A stretch of DNA of 64,000 nucleotides from Annona cherimola (lineage: Eukaryota; Streptophyta; Magnoliopsida; Magnoliales; Annonaceae). The translations under genes were made by a program, and so were the position numbers. The stretch is taken from contig CM059971.1 in the NCBI GenBank assembly GCA_030490835.1, positions 124,776,564-124,840,563 of the forward strand. The letters are read 5' to 3'. Numbering within the stretch: position 1 is the first letter of the stretch; the number at the start of each line of letters is the position of its first letter. This document shows, one piece after another, positions 39,631 through 51,145 of the stretch. The notes beneath the pieces are model-generated. The model was not told the origin of the DNA. It worked only from the letters and a program-made list of their open reading frames with translations, and ran no database searches.

Positions 39631-42091
39631 CTATATAATATGATGTGCAGCAGCCCCACGGGTCTCTTCCTCAGCTTTGCTTTGTTGTGGGGCAGTGGGC
39701 ATTGCAAAAGAGGTTAGGTCCTTCATCTTCTCATTGCTAGGCAGGAAGTATGGTTTTGGGCCCACCTCCTTGGGTGGGGCTCCTTGCATCGGAACCCTCT
39801 CTACAATCTGCTTCCTTAGTATGTCATGTAGCCTCCCAAAAAGCTTCTGTTTCACGGTTTCAAATGCTCTGTCCAGATTCTCAATCTGAATATGAAAGAA
39901 CAGTAGGTCAGAAAGATGGCTCCGATAAAAGGACTTGTAGAGGGCCGTAGTAGCCATCTCATGAAGGCTCGGAAATTAGCCTATTAAGAGGACTTGTACC
40001 TGTTCGGTAGCATTGACATTGTACATGAAGAGGCCGTAATAGAGATCAAAACTGTCACTAACCGTGTTCTCAGTCTGCAAGGAAAAAATATCACATATTA
40101 ATACCTATTTGCAACAATTCTCAGTGAAAGAGTCTAAAGACATTTATTGTCACAGTTACCAGTTGCAAGAGGGTCTCGTAACCCTTTGTATTGATGGGTG
40201 TTGATTCCAAATCCAGATGCGACAAAATTCTGGAAGAAAGAAAAAATAATATCATTATAAAAATATACGAAACGATTCTCAAAATTGTGAAACGTGGGCC
40301 TCCTATAATTTCTCTTCCTTTTTTTTAAAATTTTTAATTTTTTTTTTTCTTTTTTTACCTTCCAATGGTGTGGGTGATGAATTGGCTGCCGGCAGCATGA
40401 CGATCGTGTTCCTCACATGACATTTCCACCATTCGGCACCCCTGAAATTGGCGAACGTGGCAAAGAAATGTTATTCGCCGAAGAATCACATGCAAAAAGC
40501 AATGGCAACATCGAATTCGAAGGCATTTTATTCCTTGGGAAACGTCAGGTGGGGATTAACAAGACGTCTGAAAACACATGGGTGGGTGAACTCTCAGGTA
40601 GTCGCGGATCGGGCTCAGCCCACGGGCAGGCAAATGCGACTCAGTCTATTTTTCTGTTATTAATTTTTAATGTTTATAAAAACCTATTTTAATATTTACT
40701 TCATCCTTTCTATAATTATCAAATTATTTTAATAGTTTTTAAAATTTCTCATATTGTACTTAAACATTATATTTCAACCCAGTGCATAGGATTGCATCCC
40801 TTGTAAATGTTCTTTTATTGTATCAAGATATTGCTATTTTACAAACTCATTTCTTGTAAAGTTATATAAATACAGAATTAAAGTAAGTGGAAACCAATTA
40901 TAAACCCTTCTAATTTGCTACTATCTTTTTTAAAACCCTTTGAAACTTTTCCTTTCTGCTTTATTTCTAACTTTTTCATGTTTTAGGTCAACTCTTCTAC
41001 CAATCCACTTTGAAGCCTCGAAGCTATTTCTTAATAAATCTTTGTAGTATTTTTTTTTTCCTTTTTTTTTTTTTAATGAAATCTTGTATTCCATTTAATA
41101 CTCCGGACGAGTTGAATGTTCAAAGGATGCTTCAAGACGTAATCAAAGGCAAAAACAAAAACAAAAAGAAAAGAAAAAAGAAAACAAACCTCTTCCTCGA
41201 AAATGCTCAAGAACTGCTCGCATTTCCGATGTTGAATGCTGTTTTCGGCGATCCGAACTCTGTCGTAGACGAAGGGCAATCCTGCCCAACCATTCTTTCC
41301 GCTCTCTGGCCCAAACATCGGGTGCGTGCAAACAATCCCAAATCCCGGCGGGAGCACCTACAACAACAACGTCCAACGACTTCAATCCAAGCACAAAAGG
41401 TGATCCAAGCAAGAAAGATCAGTGAAAACGGGATCAGATCAGATACCTCCAGGAACAAATTCCGTGGGAACTGCTTGACAGACAACACATCCGCGAAAAT
41501 CGTATCAGGCTTCAGCTTCTGCAATGGGATTCCACGGAGAACGGTTTCCGTAGACAGAATCGAGCTGCAGACGAGTATCACATCCGGCTGCTCTGCACAA
41601 AATCCGTTCATGTCTCTGCTCCAACATAAACCCAACAAAGCGATGTTAGAACTTAAGAAGACTCTTCCGTTGACGCAGTTAGGACAGTTGGAATTTGAAA
41701 AAGCTCACTGGAAGAACTCGATCCCGTGCTGTTGGCAGTAGTCCGAGTAGTCGGATCGGGATGCGGCCAGCACGGCGTGGCCCTGCCGCTTCATGGCCTT
41801 GGCGATGAACTGACCGAAGTTGCCGAAGCCGACGATCCCGATCTTTAGGGGCGGTTCTTGAGCGGCGGCCGTGGATGACGAGTTCTCTGTCGGGCTGGGG
41901 CCGTGATTGAAAATGCGGAAGGTATTCGTTTTGGGAGCGGTGGATTTCAGCTGTAGCTGGTGGGATTTGAAGAAGCTCGAATTATGGGGGTTGAGAGAAG
42001 CGATGGGGGATTTCTGGTGATTGGCGAGGGAGATCAAATTCAGGGATTGGGCGGCGGTGGATTTGCATACGCAGAGATCTAGGGACGCCAT
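39631..42091 (-). CDS. TYRAAT2: Arogenate dehydrogenase, chloroplastic (TyrA family)
   Basis: The enzyme oxidatively decarboxylates L-arogenate to L-tyrosine using NADP, in plastids. Exons on the minus strand: 42091-41709, 41615-41447, 41357-41190, 40441-40359, 40229-40160, 40074-40000 and 39885-39631. They sum to 1203 nt, 400 residues, with all phases closing. Residues 1 to about 75 are Ser/Asn/Pro-rich, a transit peptide. The Rossmann motif IGIVGFGNFG is at 84-93, with a following SRSDYS that suits NADP. The catalytic-site block CTHPMFGPESG contains His196. FVYDRVRI and HDRHAAGSQFITHTIGR follow, as in single-domain plant arogenate dehydrogenases. The Asp in FVYDRVRI is, as I recall, at the position that favours arogenate over prephenate; I am not certain of the numbering. 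The Ala/Glu-rich C-terminal tail is not conserved in the family. Confidence 0.94.
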
Positions 42092-42182
42092 TTCTATTTC
42101 TGTTCCAGTATTTCCTACCCTTGCCGCTGTGCCTGCGTCTGCTCAGAATCGCGGCCGCAAGCATTTACAGGGAAAATGGGGC

Positions 42183-42192
42183 ATCTTATATA
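42183..42192 (-). promoter_or_regulatory. TATA box of arogenate dehydrogenase
   Basis: TATATATAAG on the minus strand lies 92-101 bases before the ATG at 42091. It predicts a leader of about 65 bases. Only about 250 bases of original upstream sequence separate it from a hAT insertion at 42440. Confidence 0.65.
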
Positions 42193-42439
42193 TAGGAGCG
42201 CGATTCGCTGCGTCCGGGCCGAAGCGCTGCAACTTTGGTCGTTCCAGCGTGGCGCGCTGTCGTGCGTCGGATCGGGCTGGCGGAAAAGGAGCCGTTGGAT
42301 GGAAACTTTGCAAGAAACCACCTGTTTGCAGCAGCGACAAGAGAAGAGAGGCGGTCATACGGAGGAAAAAACCTCTGCGTCCTTCCCAATCTCATACGCG
42401 CAGCTTCCCATCTCTCTCATGCGCTGCTTGCCTTCGGAC

Positions 42440-44003
42440 TATGGGTGCAACTTGGGTCAGGTACCTGCAGGTCGACCCGCTGGGTACCCTAAATCGGGTA
42501 AGTTCGGTTCCATAGAACCTACCCGTAGGGTCGGTTCGGTTCCTCGGGTAAAATGCCCGGTCAATTTCGGGTAGGGGTCGGTTCCGGTTCTGGGTACCCG
42601 GAACCGACCCGGATTTCATATTATATTATATTATATATATATATATATTTATACTACCTAACCTAAATCCCTAAATCCCTAATTTCTTCCCCATCCGACA
42701 TCCCAATCCCGACAACCAGCACGACCAGGCGAAGATCGGCAGCCATCCTGTTTCTCCTCGGCAGCGGCGGGCGGCAGAAGATCGGCAACGGCGCCGGCAT
42801 AGCTAGCCTTCCCTCCACGGCATCTGTGGCGAGCGGCAGAAGGTCGGTAATGGCGACAGAAGATCGGCAGTGGCGCCGGCACAGGTAGCCTCCCCTCCAC
42901 GGCAACAACCCTCTCTCTCCCTCTCTCTCCCTCCCCCTCTCTCTCTCTCTCTCTCCCTCTCTCTGTCCGTCTCTGTCTCAGCCTGCTGCTGCTACTGCAG
43001 TTCGCCTGCTCATAGAGATAGAGAGAGAATGCATTCTCTTCATCTCCCCAATACCAATTTCCATCTCATTTCTTCTCCTTCTGCTTCTCTTGGATTCCAC
43101 CACAATGTCATCCCCCGGTTGCATCTCCCCCTGCCGGTCCCCCTCGCTTCCAGGACGACTCCAAACAAGATCGATTACACAATAGTTGTTGTTGCTAATG
43201 GCGGTCGCTCACGCAGTTGTAGCACTACCATATGCTGCTCTTCTTCTTCTCCTTCCCTCTCTCATTTTACCTCTATGGAGTCTGCCAGGATTAAAGTCGT
43301 CGGAGTTGGAGGTGGTGGCAACAATGTCGTAAATCGAATGATTGGTAGCGGACTACAGGTCCCTACTCGATTTTCCTCCTTCCACTTAACCATTATCTCT
43401 TGCCATAATCTCGTTTTTATGTTTTTATCTGACGGAGATCAACGACCCTCTTCTTCCTGAAGCATTTTTTTTTACTCCGTTGCGGCTCTTCCCGATCAAA
43501 AAAGGGTATCATCTTGCTCTTCTGGTTTTCGATTTTTAATTCACTTCGGCTAAAGATATTAGGTTTTTGAAATCATTTTACAGGCATTCCAGTGAAAGAA
43601 GTAGATGATTTTTTCTTCTACCCTCCTCTTTTCAAGAAAATATTGAAACTTTGCTGCTTTTATCGATCGTTGCTCCTACTTTTTATAGATGATGGTTCAA
43701 TACAACTTCAAGAAGATCACATTATAGATATGTTGCAACTTAATAGTTTGTTCATTTCTATTTACAATTTTTTAACTATCTAAATTCTAGCTTCACAAAT
43801 AGTTAGCTTTGGCAGCATGCTAACATTATTTTAGTGGAACTGATTTGGAACCGGAACCGGAACCGACCCGCACTCAAAAAAATAGGGTAGGGTATGCCAA
43901 GAATCGACCCGGCCTCAAATAGGGTAGGGTAAAAGTTTTTAAAAATAGGGCAAGGGTAGGGTCGACCCCTACCTGGACCTACCCGGACCAAGTTGCACCC
44001 CTA
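42440..44003. mobile_element. hAT element copy 3, carrying a captured FtsZ exon (1564 bp)
   Basis: The ends are TATGGGTGCAACTTGG and CCAAGTTGCACCCCTA, the same terminal repeat as hAT copies 2 and 4. Flanking 8-mers are CTTCGGAC (42432-42439) and CTTCTGAC (44004-44011), 7 of 8 matching. Subterminal zones have the usual ccgacccg/gggtaggg blocks. Unlike the other copies, its interior is G+C-rich and includes the N-terminal exon of FtsZ plus further CT-rich leader-like sequence, so it is a gene-capturing derivative. It lies about 350 bases upstream of the arogenate dehydrogenase ATG. Confidence 0.85.
43029..43358 (+). pseudogene. FTSZ1: FtsZ first-exon fragment inside a hAT element
   Basis: The 110 codons begin MHSLHLPN. 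They run through a Ser/Pro-rich transit peptide and end with ARIKVVGVGGGGNNVVNRMI then GSGLQ, the N-terminal start of the FtsZ GTPase fold with its first Gly-rich nucleotide loop. The frame then meets a good donor (gtccct at 43359) and the rest of FtsZ, including the GGGTGTG loop, is absent from the window. FtsZ forms the plastid division ring. Here only exon 1 and part of its intron were copied. The open frame is undamaged, suggesting recent capture. It could still be transcribed and make a short plastid-targeted peptide, but not a GTPase. Confidence 0.85.
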
Positions 44004-46140
44004 CTTCTGACGTTGTAGCGCCCCTTTGCTGCCACTCACAAGCAGCTTCGGGAGTCCTCTCTCTCCATTCTCATCTTTCCTCTCTTTCTCTCCTCTTTCT
44101 CAGATCCACTGTTGGGTGGATGGAGGGATTGAAATAGTGGCCCATCTTAAAATTTTCTTATTTTGTCTTTGATTAATTGAGTATGATTATATAAAACATG
44201 ATGTATTTTAACCTAAAAGGCAACATTTATTTATTTTATTTTTATTTAATTTTTCTTGATAAATATGCTTTCCTAATTGTATTTATTCCATATATTAAGT
44301 TTTTCCATTTTATAATTAGATTTACATATTTATTTTTTATTTTCAAAAAATATCAATTTTAGGAGCATTTAAGTCATTTTTCACTCCTTAAAAATTTAAT
44401 TTTTTAAAGTAAAAAAATAAGTAAACGTATTGTAAAATGGAAAAACTTTCTATATTAATTAAATACACTTAAGAAAGCATGTTTACAAAGCAAATTAAAA
44501 AATGTAACTAATTGTCAAAATAAATTAATATTATATTCTAGCTTAAAATACATCATGATATATATAATCATGCTACTTGTCCTATTACAATAAATATAAC
44601 ACCTTTACTCTGTTCAATTTCTTGAATCGTTTTGGACGTCGAATTGAAAAAATCAACACCCAACTTTTGTGGTTGAGAGTTAGAGACTAGTTGCAAACTG
44701 AGAATTATATGAAAAACCCAACTTTTGTAGTTGAGAGTTAGACACTAGTTGCAAATGGAGAATTATGTTGAGAAAGAATGAATTCAAAAGTGCTGACTTT
44801 GTAAGATAGAAATGCTTCAAAGGTGTTAACTTCATTCATATTAAAATGTATGGCCATGTCTACTCAGTTGGATTGAATTACGAAAGCTCTTGTTGATATA
44901 ATACAAAGCAGGAACATACATAAAATAAGATATATTTGAATGCTCAACTGAGTAAATGATAAATTGCTTTAAATTTTCCTAGTAGGGAGTAAATGATGAA
45001 AGTAGAGATAGGCATGGTTCATATTTATTTTAGCACTCATTCCACCAATTCTTTACATAATTAATCAATAATTTGTCGATGAGTTTAGAATTGAGAAATT
45101 TGTTATTCAGTTCGTAAATTTTCCACCGAGTATAATCTTGTTGTCATCGCCTCACACTAGAAATTGAGAGGACTTATCTCTAAAGCACCTCGATGATTCA
45201 TTACAAGCTAAAAAACTGCTATCTCGCGATTTCAATCTATCTATCTCTATTTCTAGGCAAGAGCCTAGTTACGGGTGACAAATAAAGGGAAGAGAGGGTT
45301 ATTGGCAATGGAAGCTACCCTCGAGCACTCCCACATAAGACAGCAGGCAACATGCGAAAGGAATGGAGGAGCGACACATATAGGATGGGGAGGGAAGTAG
45401 AGTTTTTTAGTGCAAATTTCACATATACTCATAAAATTTATTTTAATTATACTCATGAATTTTTAAAAACTCCACATATATCCACGTATTTTACCTAAAA
45501 TTTCATATATACTTCCGCTATTAGAAATCCTTTAAATAGGCTATGGCACCTCTGTAAAATGCAAAAATGTTCATTCCTAATTATGATTTTATAGTTAAAA
45601 TTTTGTATTCACTTTTACAACAATAAAATCAAACATTATTTAAATATAAATTTTTAACTTTGAGCAAACTAGCCTCAACTTATATTTGAGTTTGGACGTA
45701 TTTGTCATTTTTGATTATTTATTTATTTTCCAAGGGGACTAACAACTACTTTAACAAATACCTAATAGATTGATATAAGTGAGATTTTAGGCAAAGTATG
45801 TAAATATATGAAGAATTTTTGCAACTTTATAGGCACAATTAGAATTATAAGTAAAATTCGTAAGTATATATGTAATTTTTCCAACTTTGTAGGAATATTT
45901 AGAATTATAAGTAAAATCCGTAAGTATATATGTAATTTGCCCTCTTCCCATCCAATTTCCTCTCTGGTCTTGAGGCCGCTGCAGATTATCTTGTAAAACT
46001 TCCATCCAATGACTTCTTTTTCACCAGCCCAATCCGACGCTAGAATGGCCGCCCGGACGCAGCGAATGGAAGATCCACGGTGAGGCTGAGAAACTGAGGA
46101 ATTGCCCTTTTGTGGATTATTTTTTTATTTACGACACTAC
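44004..46140. other. Intergenic DNA between the hAT and MULE insertions
   Basis: The stretch 44012-44160 is CT-rich and may be the displaced distal promoter of arogenate dehydrogenase. From about 45418 to 45935 there is a degenerate family D repeat of aattataagtaaaatccgtaagtatata-type units. No gene was found. Confidence 0.45.
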
Positions 46141-46415
46141 CTCTCTTGGTGGGAAAATTGCGCCATAGACCCTCTAACTATGCCTATTGGCATTTTAGAC
46201 CCCGACATTTGCGTATTAGCATTTTAGACCCCCGAAAGTTTTGACCTTTGCATTTTACCCCCCGCGTCCTCACGACGTCAACAAAGCAGCATCTGGCGAT
46301 CCGAAATGATGAAAAAAGACGGAAATACCCTTGTGCCTATGTTTTAAATACAAGACTTAAGCTTCTGAAGCGCGCTGTGGAGCCTCCTGCAGTTGGAACT
46401 GGTCGCCTAGTGCTT

Positions 46416-46721
46416 TCAGACGATCGAGAAGGACGTGGGGTGGGCGCTTGAAATTTCGTCGCTGGCCTGCTTCATCTCACCAATGACATTATCGAACAGG
46501 TTGGGCTTCTCCGCAAGCAGCTCGCGCGGCCTGATCATGCTTCGGTCGTCGATACTCGGGAACTTCGGAGGAGGGCAGATCTCTTCCCTCGCTCTCTCGA
46601 ACTTCGGAGGGAGCTTGTATTCCTTTGCTCTCTCGAACCTAATAAACACCACATCTAGATTGAAAGAGGAAATAAATGGCTGAATAGCCATCCTAATTGC
46701 TAGCCTGATTATGATATTCAT
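46416..46721 (-). pseudogene. Unidentified captured coding fragment in the Pack-MULE
   Basis: An open frame of about 100 codons with a twice-repeated KFERAREE/PPKF-type motif and a segment reading IRPRELLAEKPNLF. The composition (G+C-rich, open) suggests exon origin. I do not recognise the source gene. It lies between the left TIR and the F-box fragment, in the same orientation as the latter. Confidence 0.4.
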
Positions 46722-46960
46722 GAATTGCTACACAATCCACGCCCAGCACAGCTATCTACACATCCAGATCATTGATCCAACGAATTATGATCCTACCATC
46801 ATGAAAATCGCCCAAATAATGTTTTTTACCCAACCGTCCATTCTCGGATTGATGTTGGGCAGCGAAGATCACTGAATCCATCAGATGAACTTTAGAGATT
46901 TCCGCTTTCAGAATGGATATGATTTTAATCAAAGAAAGAGAGGATTTGCGCTTATCTTGC

Positions 46961-47202
46961 CTCGTTTTGTAGAGGAATTTCGCAGGGGAATTGGAAGAGG
47001 AGGAGAAGGAGGCAGCGGGGGCGAATTTTAGATAAGGAAAATCGACAGCGAGCAAGATTGACCACAGTGAGTGTTTGTAGGCGAGGCGGTGAAGGCGCCT
47101 GGAAGATACGGAGATGCAACAGATGTCTCTGAAGCTCAATCTCTGGGTTTTGACGCCTAACTCCAGAATTAGACGCCAAATTTCGTCTGGAAGACCCGCC
47201 AT
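46961..47202 (-). pseudogene. F-box protein fragment (SKIP24-like first exon) in the Pack-MULE
   Basis: From ATG at 47202 the frame reads MAGLPDEIWRLILELGV then the F-box continuation CCISVSSRRLHRLAYKHSLW and a Ser-rich stretch to FLYKT. F-box proteins link substrates to SCF ubiquitin ligases through Skp1. The homologous exon ends at 46961 at a possible GC donor (AG then GCAAGA). The open frame runs on to 46756 but loses similarity, and the long coiled-coil half of SKIP24 is missing. It therefore has the Skp1-binding part only. Confidence 0.75.
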
Positions 47203-47246
47203 GGCTACCGCCACTGATATCTTCCCTTCTGGAGAGAGAGAGAGAG

Positions 47247-47960
47247 ATGAGGCGCAGGCGCTTCACGGACGACCGCCGGCTGAATGCGGATGTCGGCGCA
47301 ATCCCTTTCCTGGTGGCGTTACTGGGTGCCGGCGATCCTAGGACTCAAGAGAACGCAGTGACTGCATTGTTCAATCTCTCCATCTTCGACAACAACAGAT
47401 TGCTGATAATGGAAGCGGGAGCAATCGACGGCATTTTGGAGGTGTTGAAGAGAGGGGCGTCGATGGAGGCAAGAGAGAACGCTTCTGCTGCCATCTTCAG
47501 CTTGTCGATGTTAGATGAGTGCGAGCAGATGATTGGGGCTCGCCCAAATGCTATTCCAACGTTGGTGAGGCTGCTTGAGGAGGGAACTGCCGTTGGGAAG
47601 AGAGACGCTGTCATGGCCTTGCTCAGCCTTACTGTTTATCATGGCAATAAAGCCGTAGTTGTGGCTACCGGCGCAGTCCCTGCGCTCATCGGCCTTCTGA
47701 TGGATGAGAGAGCTAGGATCACAGATGATGCGTTGGCGCTACTGGGCCTGCTAGCTAGTTGTGGTGAAGGGTTGAAGGAGATGAGGGAGAATAGAAGGCA
47801 GCTTGTGGGCATTCTTGTTGATTTGATGAGAATGTGTAGTAATAATATTGATGGAGAAGGGAGCATTAGATACTTGCAAGAAAACCTGTACAACATTGCT
47901 TCTCTTGGGAGTTTAGTTTCCGAGGGTGTAAAAGTCGGTAGGAAGGCAGATACCCTTTAG
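47247..47960 (+). pseudogene. ARM-repeat fragment of a U-box E3 ligase-type gene in the Pack-MULE
   Basis: The 237-codon open frame shows at least four armadillo repeats: GAIPFLVALLG with ENAVTALFNLSIFDNN, GAIDGILEVLKRG with ENASAAIFSLSMLDE, AIPTLVRLLEEGT with AVMALLSLTVYHGNKA, and GAVPALIGLLMDE. The wording matches plant U-box (PUB) proteins, in which ARM repeats bind the substrate. No U-box is present, so it cannot be a ligase on its own. The first Met sits directly after a (GA)n tract. The last 25 codons show little ARM similarity. The frame is undamaged and its ATG is 44 bases from the divergent F-box ATG. Confidence 0.8.
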
Positions 47961-48232
47961 GATTACTCAACCAACCGCCACCGCTAGAAGCAAAACCAGG
48001 AACATGCATGGATGCATGAAGAGTTTTTAGAAATTTCCCTAGGCACGAGGGTATTTCCGTCTTTTTCGTCATTTCGGAAGGCCAGATACTGCTTTGTTGA
48101 CGCCGTGAGGACGCGGGGGGTAAAATGCAAAGGTCAAAACTTTCAGGGGTCTAAAATGCTAATACGCAAACGTCGGGGTCTAAAATGCCAATACGCATAG
48201 TTAGAGGGTCTATGTCGCAATTCTCTCTTGGT

Positions 48233-49421
48233 CGACGAAGTTAATTAAAGAGCCGTATACGCCGGTAAGGGTAGACGCACTGATGCAGCAGGCTACGGCT
48301 GACTGAGCCCGCCGCGGTGGAGTAGCTTTAATCCAAGCCGTCCATTTGGCTGACATGTGTTTATGTTGATGGTGAAGGACTCTTTCCATGGAAATGATAA
48401 GCCGTGATGGCATGATATTTTAGTCTTAGACGGACGCGGAGATGGAAGAAAATTGTATACCGGGTTGGAAATATATGAAATTTAGGAGTATTGCCATCGA
48501 ATATTAAAATGGAATTATAACGTATAAAACGCCACTGAATTTTTCAGAATTAATTTAAATATATACTAAAAAGTTTAACAGTTTACAAATATCGATTGAT
48601 TATATTGACGAAGTTGTAAAATTTATCTTAGTGACATCATTGTGATTATGCAGTATGACTTGGAACATTGTTATTTGTTACCGACTCCACGTGCCTTTGA
48701 TTTCTGACGTCCCTCTGCAAAATCACTGCAAACGTGATGGCGAGTGGCGAATACAAAAACGGAAGCAGCAGCCACAGGCTAGTAGCGGCCAGCGACGTAG
48801 TCAAACGCAGCCTGTAGGAAATGACCCCGTGGCTTCATTGATTCTCTGGCATTGTGCACGTGGAGCAAAGATCACAAGACTATATTGATAGATGCAAATA
48901 GGAATACTCAATCATAATAGAGCACGCTCGGGAATCAATTTTTTTTTCTCTTTGCACCATTTTAAATTTAGATAAAAATATATCCATATAATTTGACAAT
49001 AATTGAATAATATAACTGCAATTACTCCTAATTCCATTGCGGCACCGGTACTGTGCCGTCCGGCATAAGTATATTTGTAAATATATGTAAGTAATTATAA
49101 CTTGCAATTTTAGAAGCTAAATAGGTATATTTAGTTTTTGTAAATATACTCTCATATAATTTCTATATATCTGCAAGTGTACTCCTGCTATAACAGCATT
49201 ATAATTGTGTATATTTGCAATTACAATTAAATTATGTTGAGTAATTTGCAATTTTTAAAATTATATAAGTATATTTACAATTATAGTTAACTATGTGTGT
49301 ATGTTTCAAATTACCTTTTCAATTTTTTGATCTATGTAGCTCTCATTTTTAGTGTTAAGCGGAATTTAAATACATCCGCACGAAAGGAGACTAATGCTCC
49401 TTAAAATGGAAGACACATTTT

Positions 49422-49460
<39 letters not shown>

Positions 49461-50150
49461 CAGGAATATTCAGGTGCAGCGACGCTGAAATAGGCTCTAC
49501 GTAATCATAAAATCATAATCTACTTCACCTATTGTATTTAGAATAATGTATTCTATTATCATATCAATTTTCATTCCAATCAGATATGTATATGGGTCCC
49601 ATCTGAAAATGGTACAAATTCAACGTAATAAAATAGTTTGATGTAATTAACAACTTTAAAGTGATTTTTTCAATATATAAACCATTTGCTATAAAATTTA
49701 TATATGGATAAATGATTATATGAAGTTTCATTGCATTCTAATATGTATGAGATCTATTTTTGATCAAATATACCGCTGTTCCAGTGCAGTTGTGCTGCAC
49801 CTGAACAACTCTCATATATATATATAAACCCAACCGTATGACACAAGGCAGAACTTGTACCAACCATGCATGCCTTTAGCATGGTTTAAATGAAAGTTTA
49901 TGCTGTAGTTAAACAAAGAATTTGGTGGAATGAATTTTGATTTGGTCATCATTGATGGCCCAATCCAAGCATTAGTTAAAGGTTAAAACCGCTTCCATAT
50001 AACGGGCAGAGGCGGCATATAACTCTTTTTTTTCTAATAATAACCCCTTATTTATATATTGATAATTGTATTTTCTTTACCGCCTAATTACTTTTTATTC
50101 TCATTTAAAAATCTGTTTATTTCATCAATTCTCCAACAGACCTTCAGTTA
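48233..50150. other. Gene-free DNA right of the Pack-MULE
   Basis: This contains a degenerate family D repeat (about 48960-49320, aattgcaa/tatatt units) and a worn family B MITE embedded in (TA)n (about 49425-49822). No coding signal was found. Confidence 0.45.
49450..49815. mobile_element. Family B MITE, degenerate, in (TA)n
   Basis: It lies between TA runs at 49425-49450 and 49815-49825. It shares the blocks caacgtaataaaatagtttgatgt and tatatggataaatgattata with the good copies at 33511 and 63540. The ends (aggtgcagc / ctgcacctg) still form a short inverted repeat. Confidence 0.6.
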
Positions 50151-50158
50151 CCGCGTGG

Positions 50159-51145
50159 TAGGGGTGCAACTTGGGCCGGGTTCAGCCCGAAACCGGCCCG
50201 CCGAACCCGAAAATATGCAGTGTTGGAACTCTAAGCTTTTCAACCCGAACCCGATTTTTGAGCCCGAACCCGAATTCAAATAGGGCTCGGTTTCGGGTTC
50301 AAGCAAGCCCGAACCCTGTAAACCCGAATTTGCATTTATATAAAATATATAATTTATATTATAATAATAATATATTATATAATAATATATAATAATAATA
50401 TATAATAATAATAACATATTACTCATGAATGGATGATGGACAACAGGAGTACGGCATGGCAGGCATGGACAGCTCATCGCCGAGACAATCTAACATCTTA
50501 AGTGATTTCAACAAAATACTTATTCCCAATTTACATTACGATATAGGTCCAACAGTTTTTTTTAAAAAAATTACTCTTCACGCCTTTTCTACTGAAGCCT
50601 TTTGACCAACGAAATCCTTTGATACTAAATATTAAATTTTTTTGAGATCTTTTTTTTCAACAGGAAAATTTATGAGAACTTTAAAATTATAGTTGTAAAA
50701 TAAGTTTAAAACAATAGAGGAGTAAAAAAATACAATTAATGATTAATAATACAATTTTATTGACAACGTTTACACATAATCCATATTCTACTTGATACAA
50801 AGAGAATGCTCAAAACAAGTTTCTTTCTTTCTACTCTTAAGCGGTATTTGAATTTTTCTTAATTTCATACAATAAATTGTTTTTAAAACTTTTTTATATA
50901 ATAGATTTGTGATAAAAAATTATATATAAGATGAGTAACAAAGACATATTAATGGAAGATGTCAACCCGAAACTCAACCCGAGCCCGAATTTCAAAAATA
51001 GGGTTAGGGTTGAGGTTTACAAATAGGGTTAGGATTAGGGTTAGGGTTGAAGTTTTACAAATAGGGTTAGGGTTAAGGTTGAAGTGAACCCGAGTTTCAT
51101 GAGCCCGAGTTGTCACGCGGTTCATGAGCCCGAGTTGCACTCCTA
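50159..51145. mobile_element. Non-autonomous hAT element, copy 4 (987 bp)
   Basis: It starts TAGGGGTGCAACTTGG and ends GAGTTGCACTCCTA. Flanking 8-mers are identical, CCGCGTGG at 50151-50158 and 51146-51153. Subterminal repeats are aacccga on the left and atagggttagggtt on the right. No transposase. Confidence 0.9.

Larger units (their letters stand above)
46151..48222. mobile_element. Pack-MULE with three captured gene fragments (2072 bp)
   Basis: Terminal inverted repeats cover 46151-46339 and 48040-48222 with only scattered mismatches. Both contain AATTGCG, AGACCCTCTAACTATGC and repeated GCATTTTAGACCC units. The target duplication is a perfect 10-mer, CTCTCTTGGT, at 46141-46150 and 48223-48232, the length range of Mutator-like elements. 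There is no transposase. Instead the 1.7-kb interior carries an F-box fragment (-), an ARM-repeat fragment (+) and an unidentified G+C-rich fragment (-), the definition of a Pack-MULE. Confidence 0.93.

Noticed and set aside
41010..41741. 243-codon open frame on the plus strand
   Set aside because: It is antisense to arogenate dehydrogenase exons 2 and 3 and their introns and has no domain of its own.
50990..51090. Telomere-like ttaggg repeats
   Set aside because: They are irregular and lie in the subterminal zone of a bounded hAT element, so they are not a telomere remnant.
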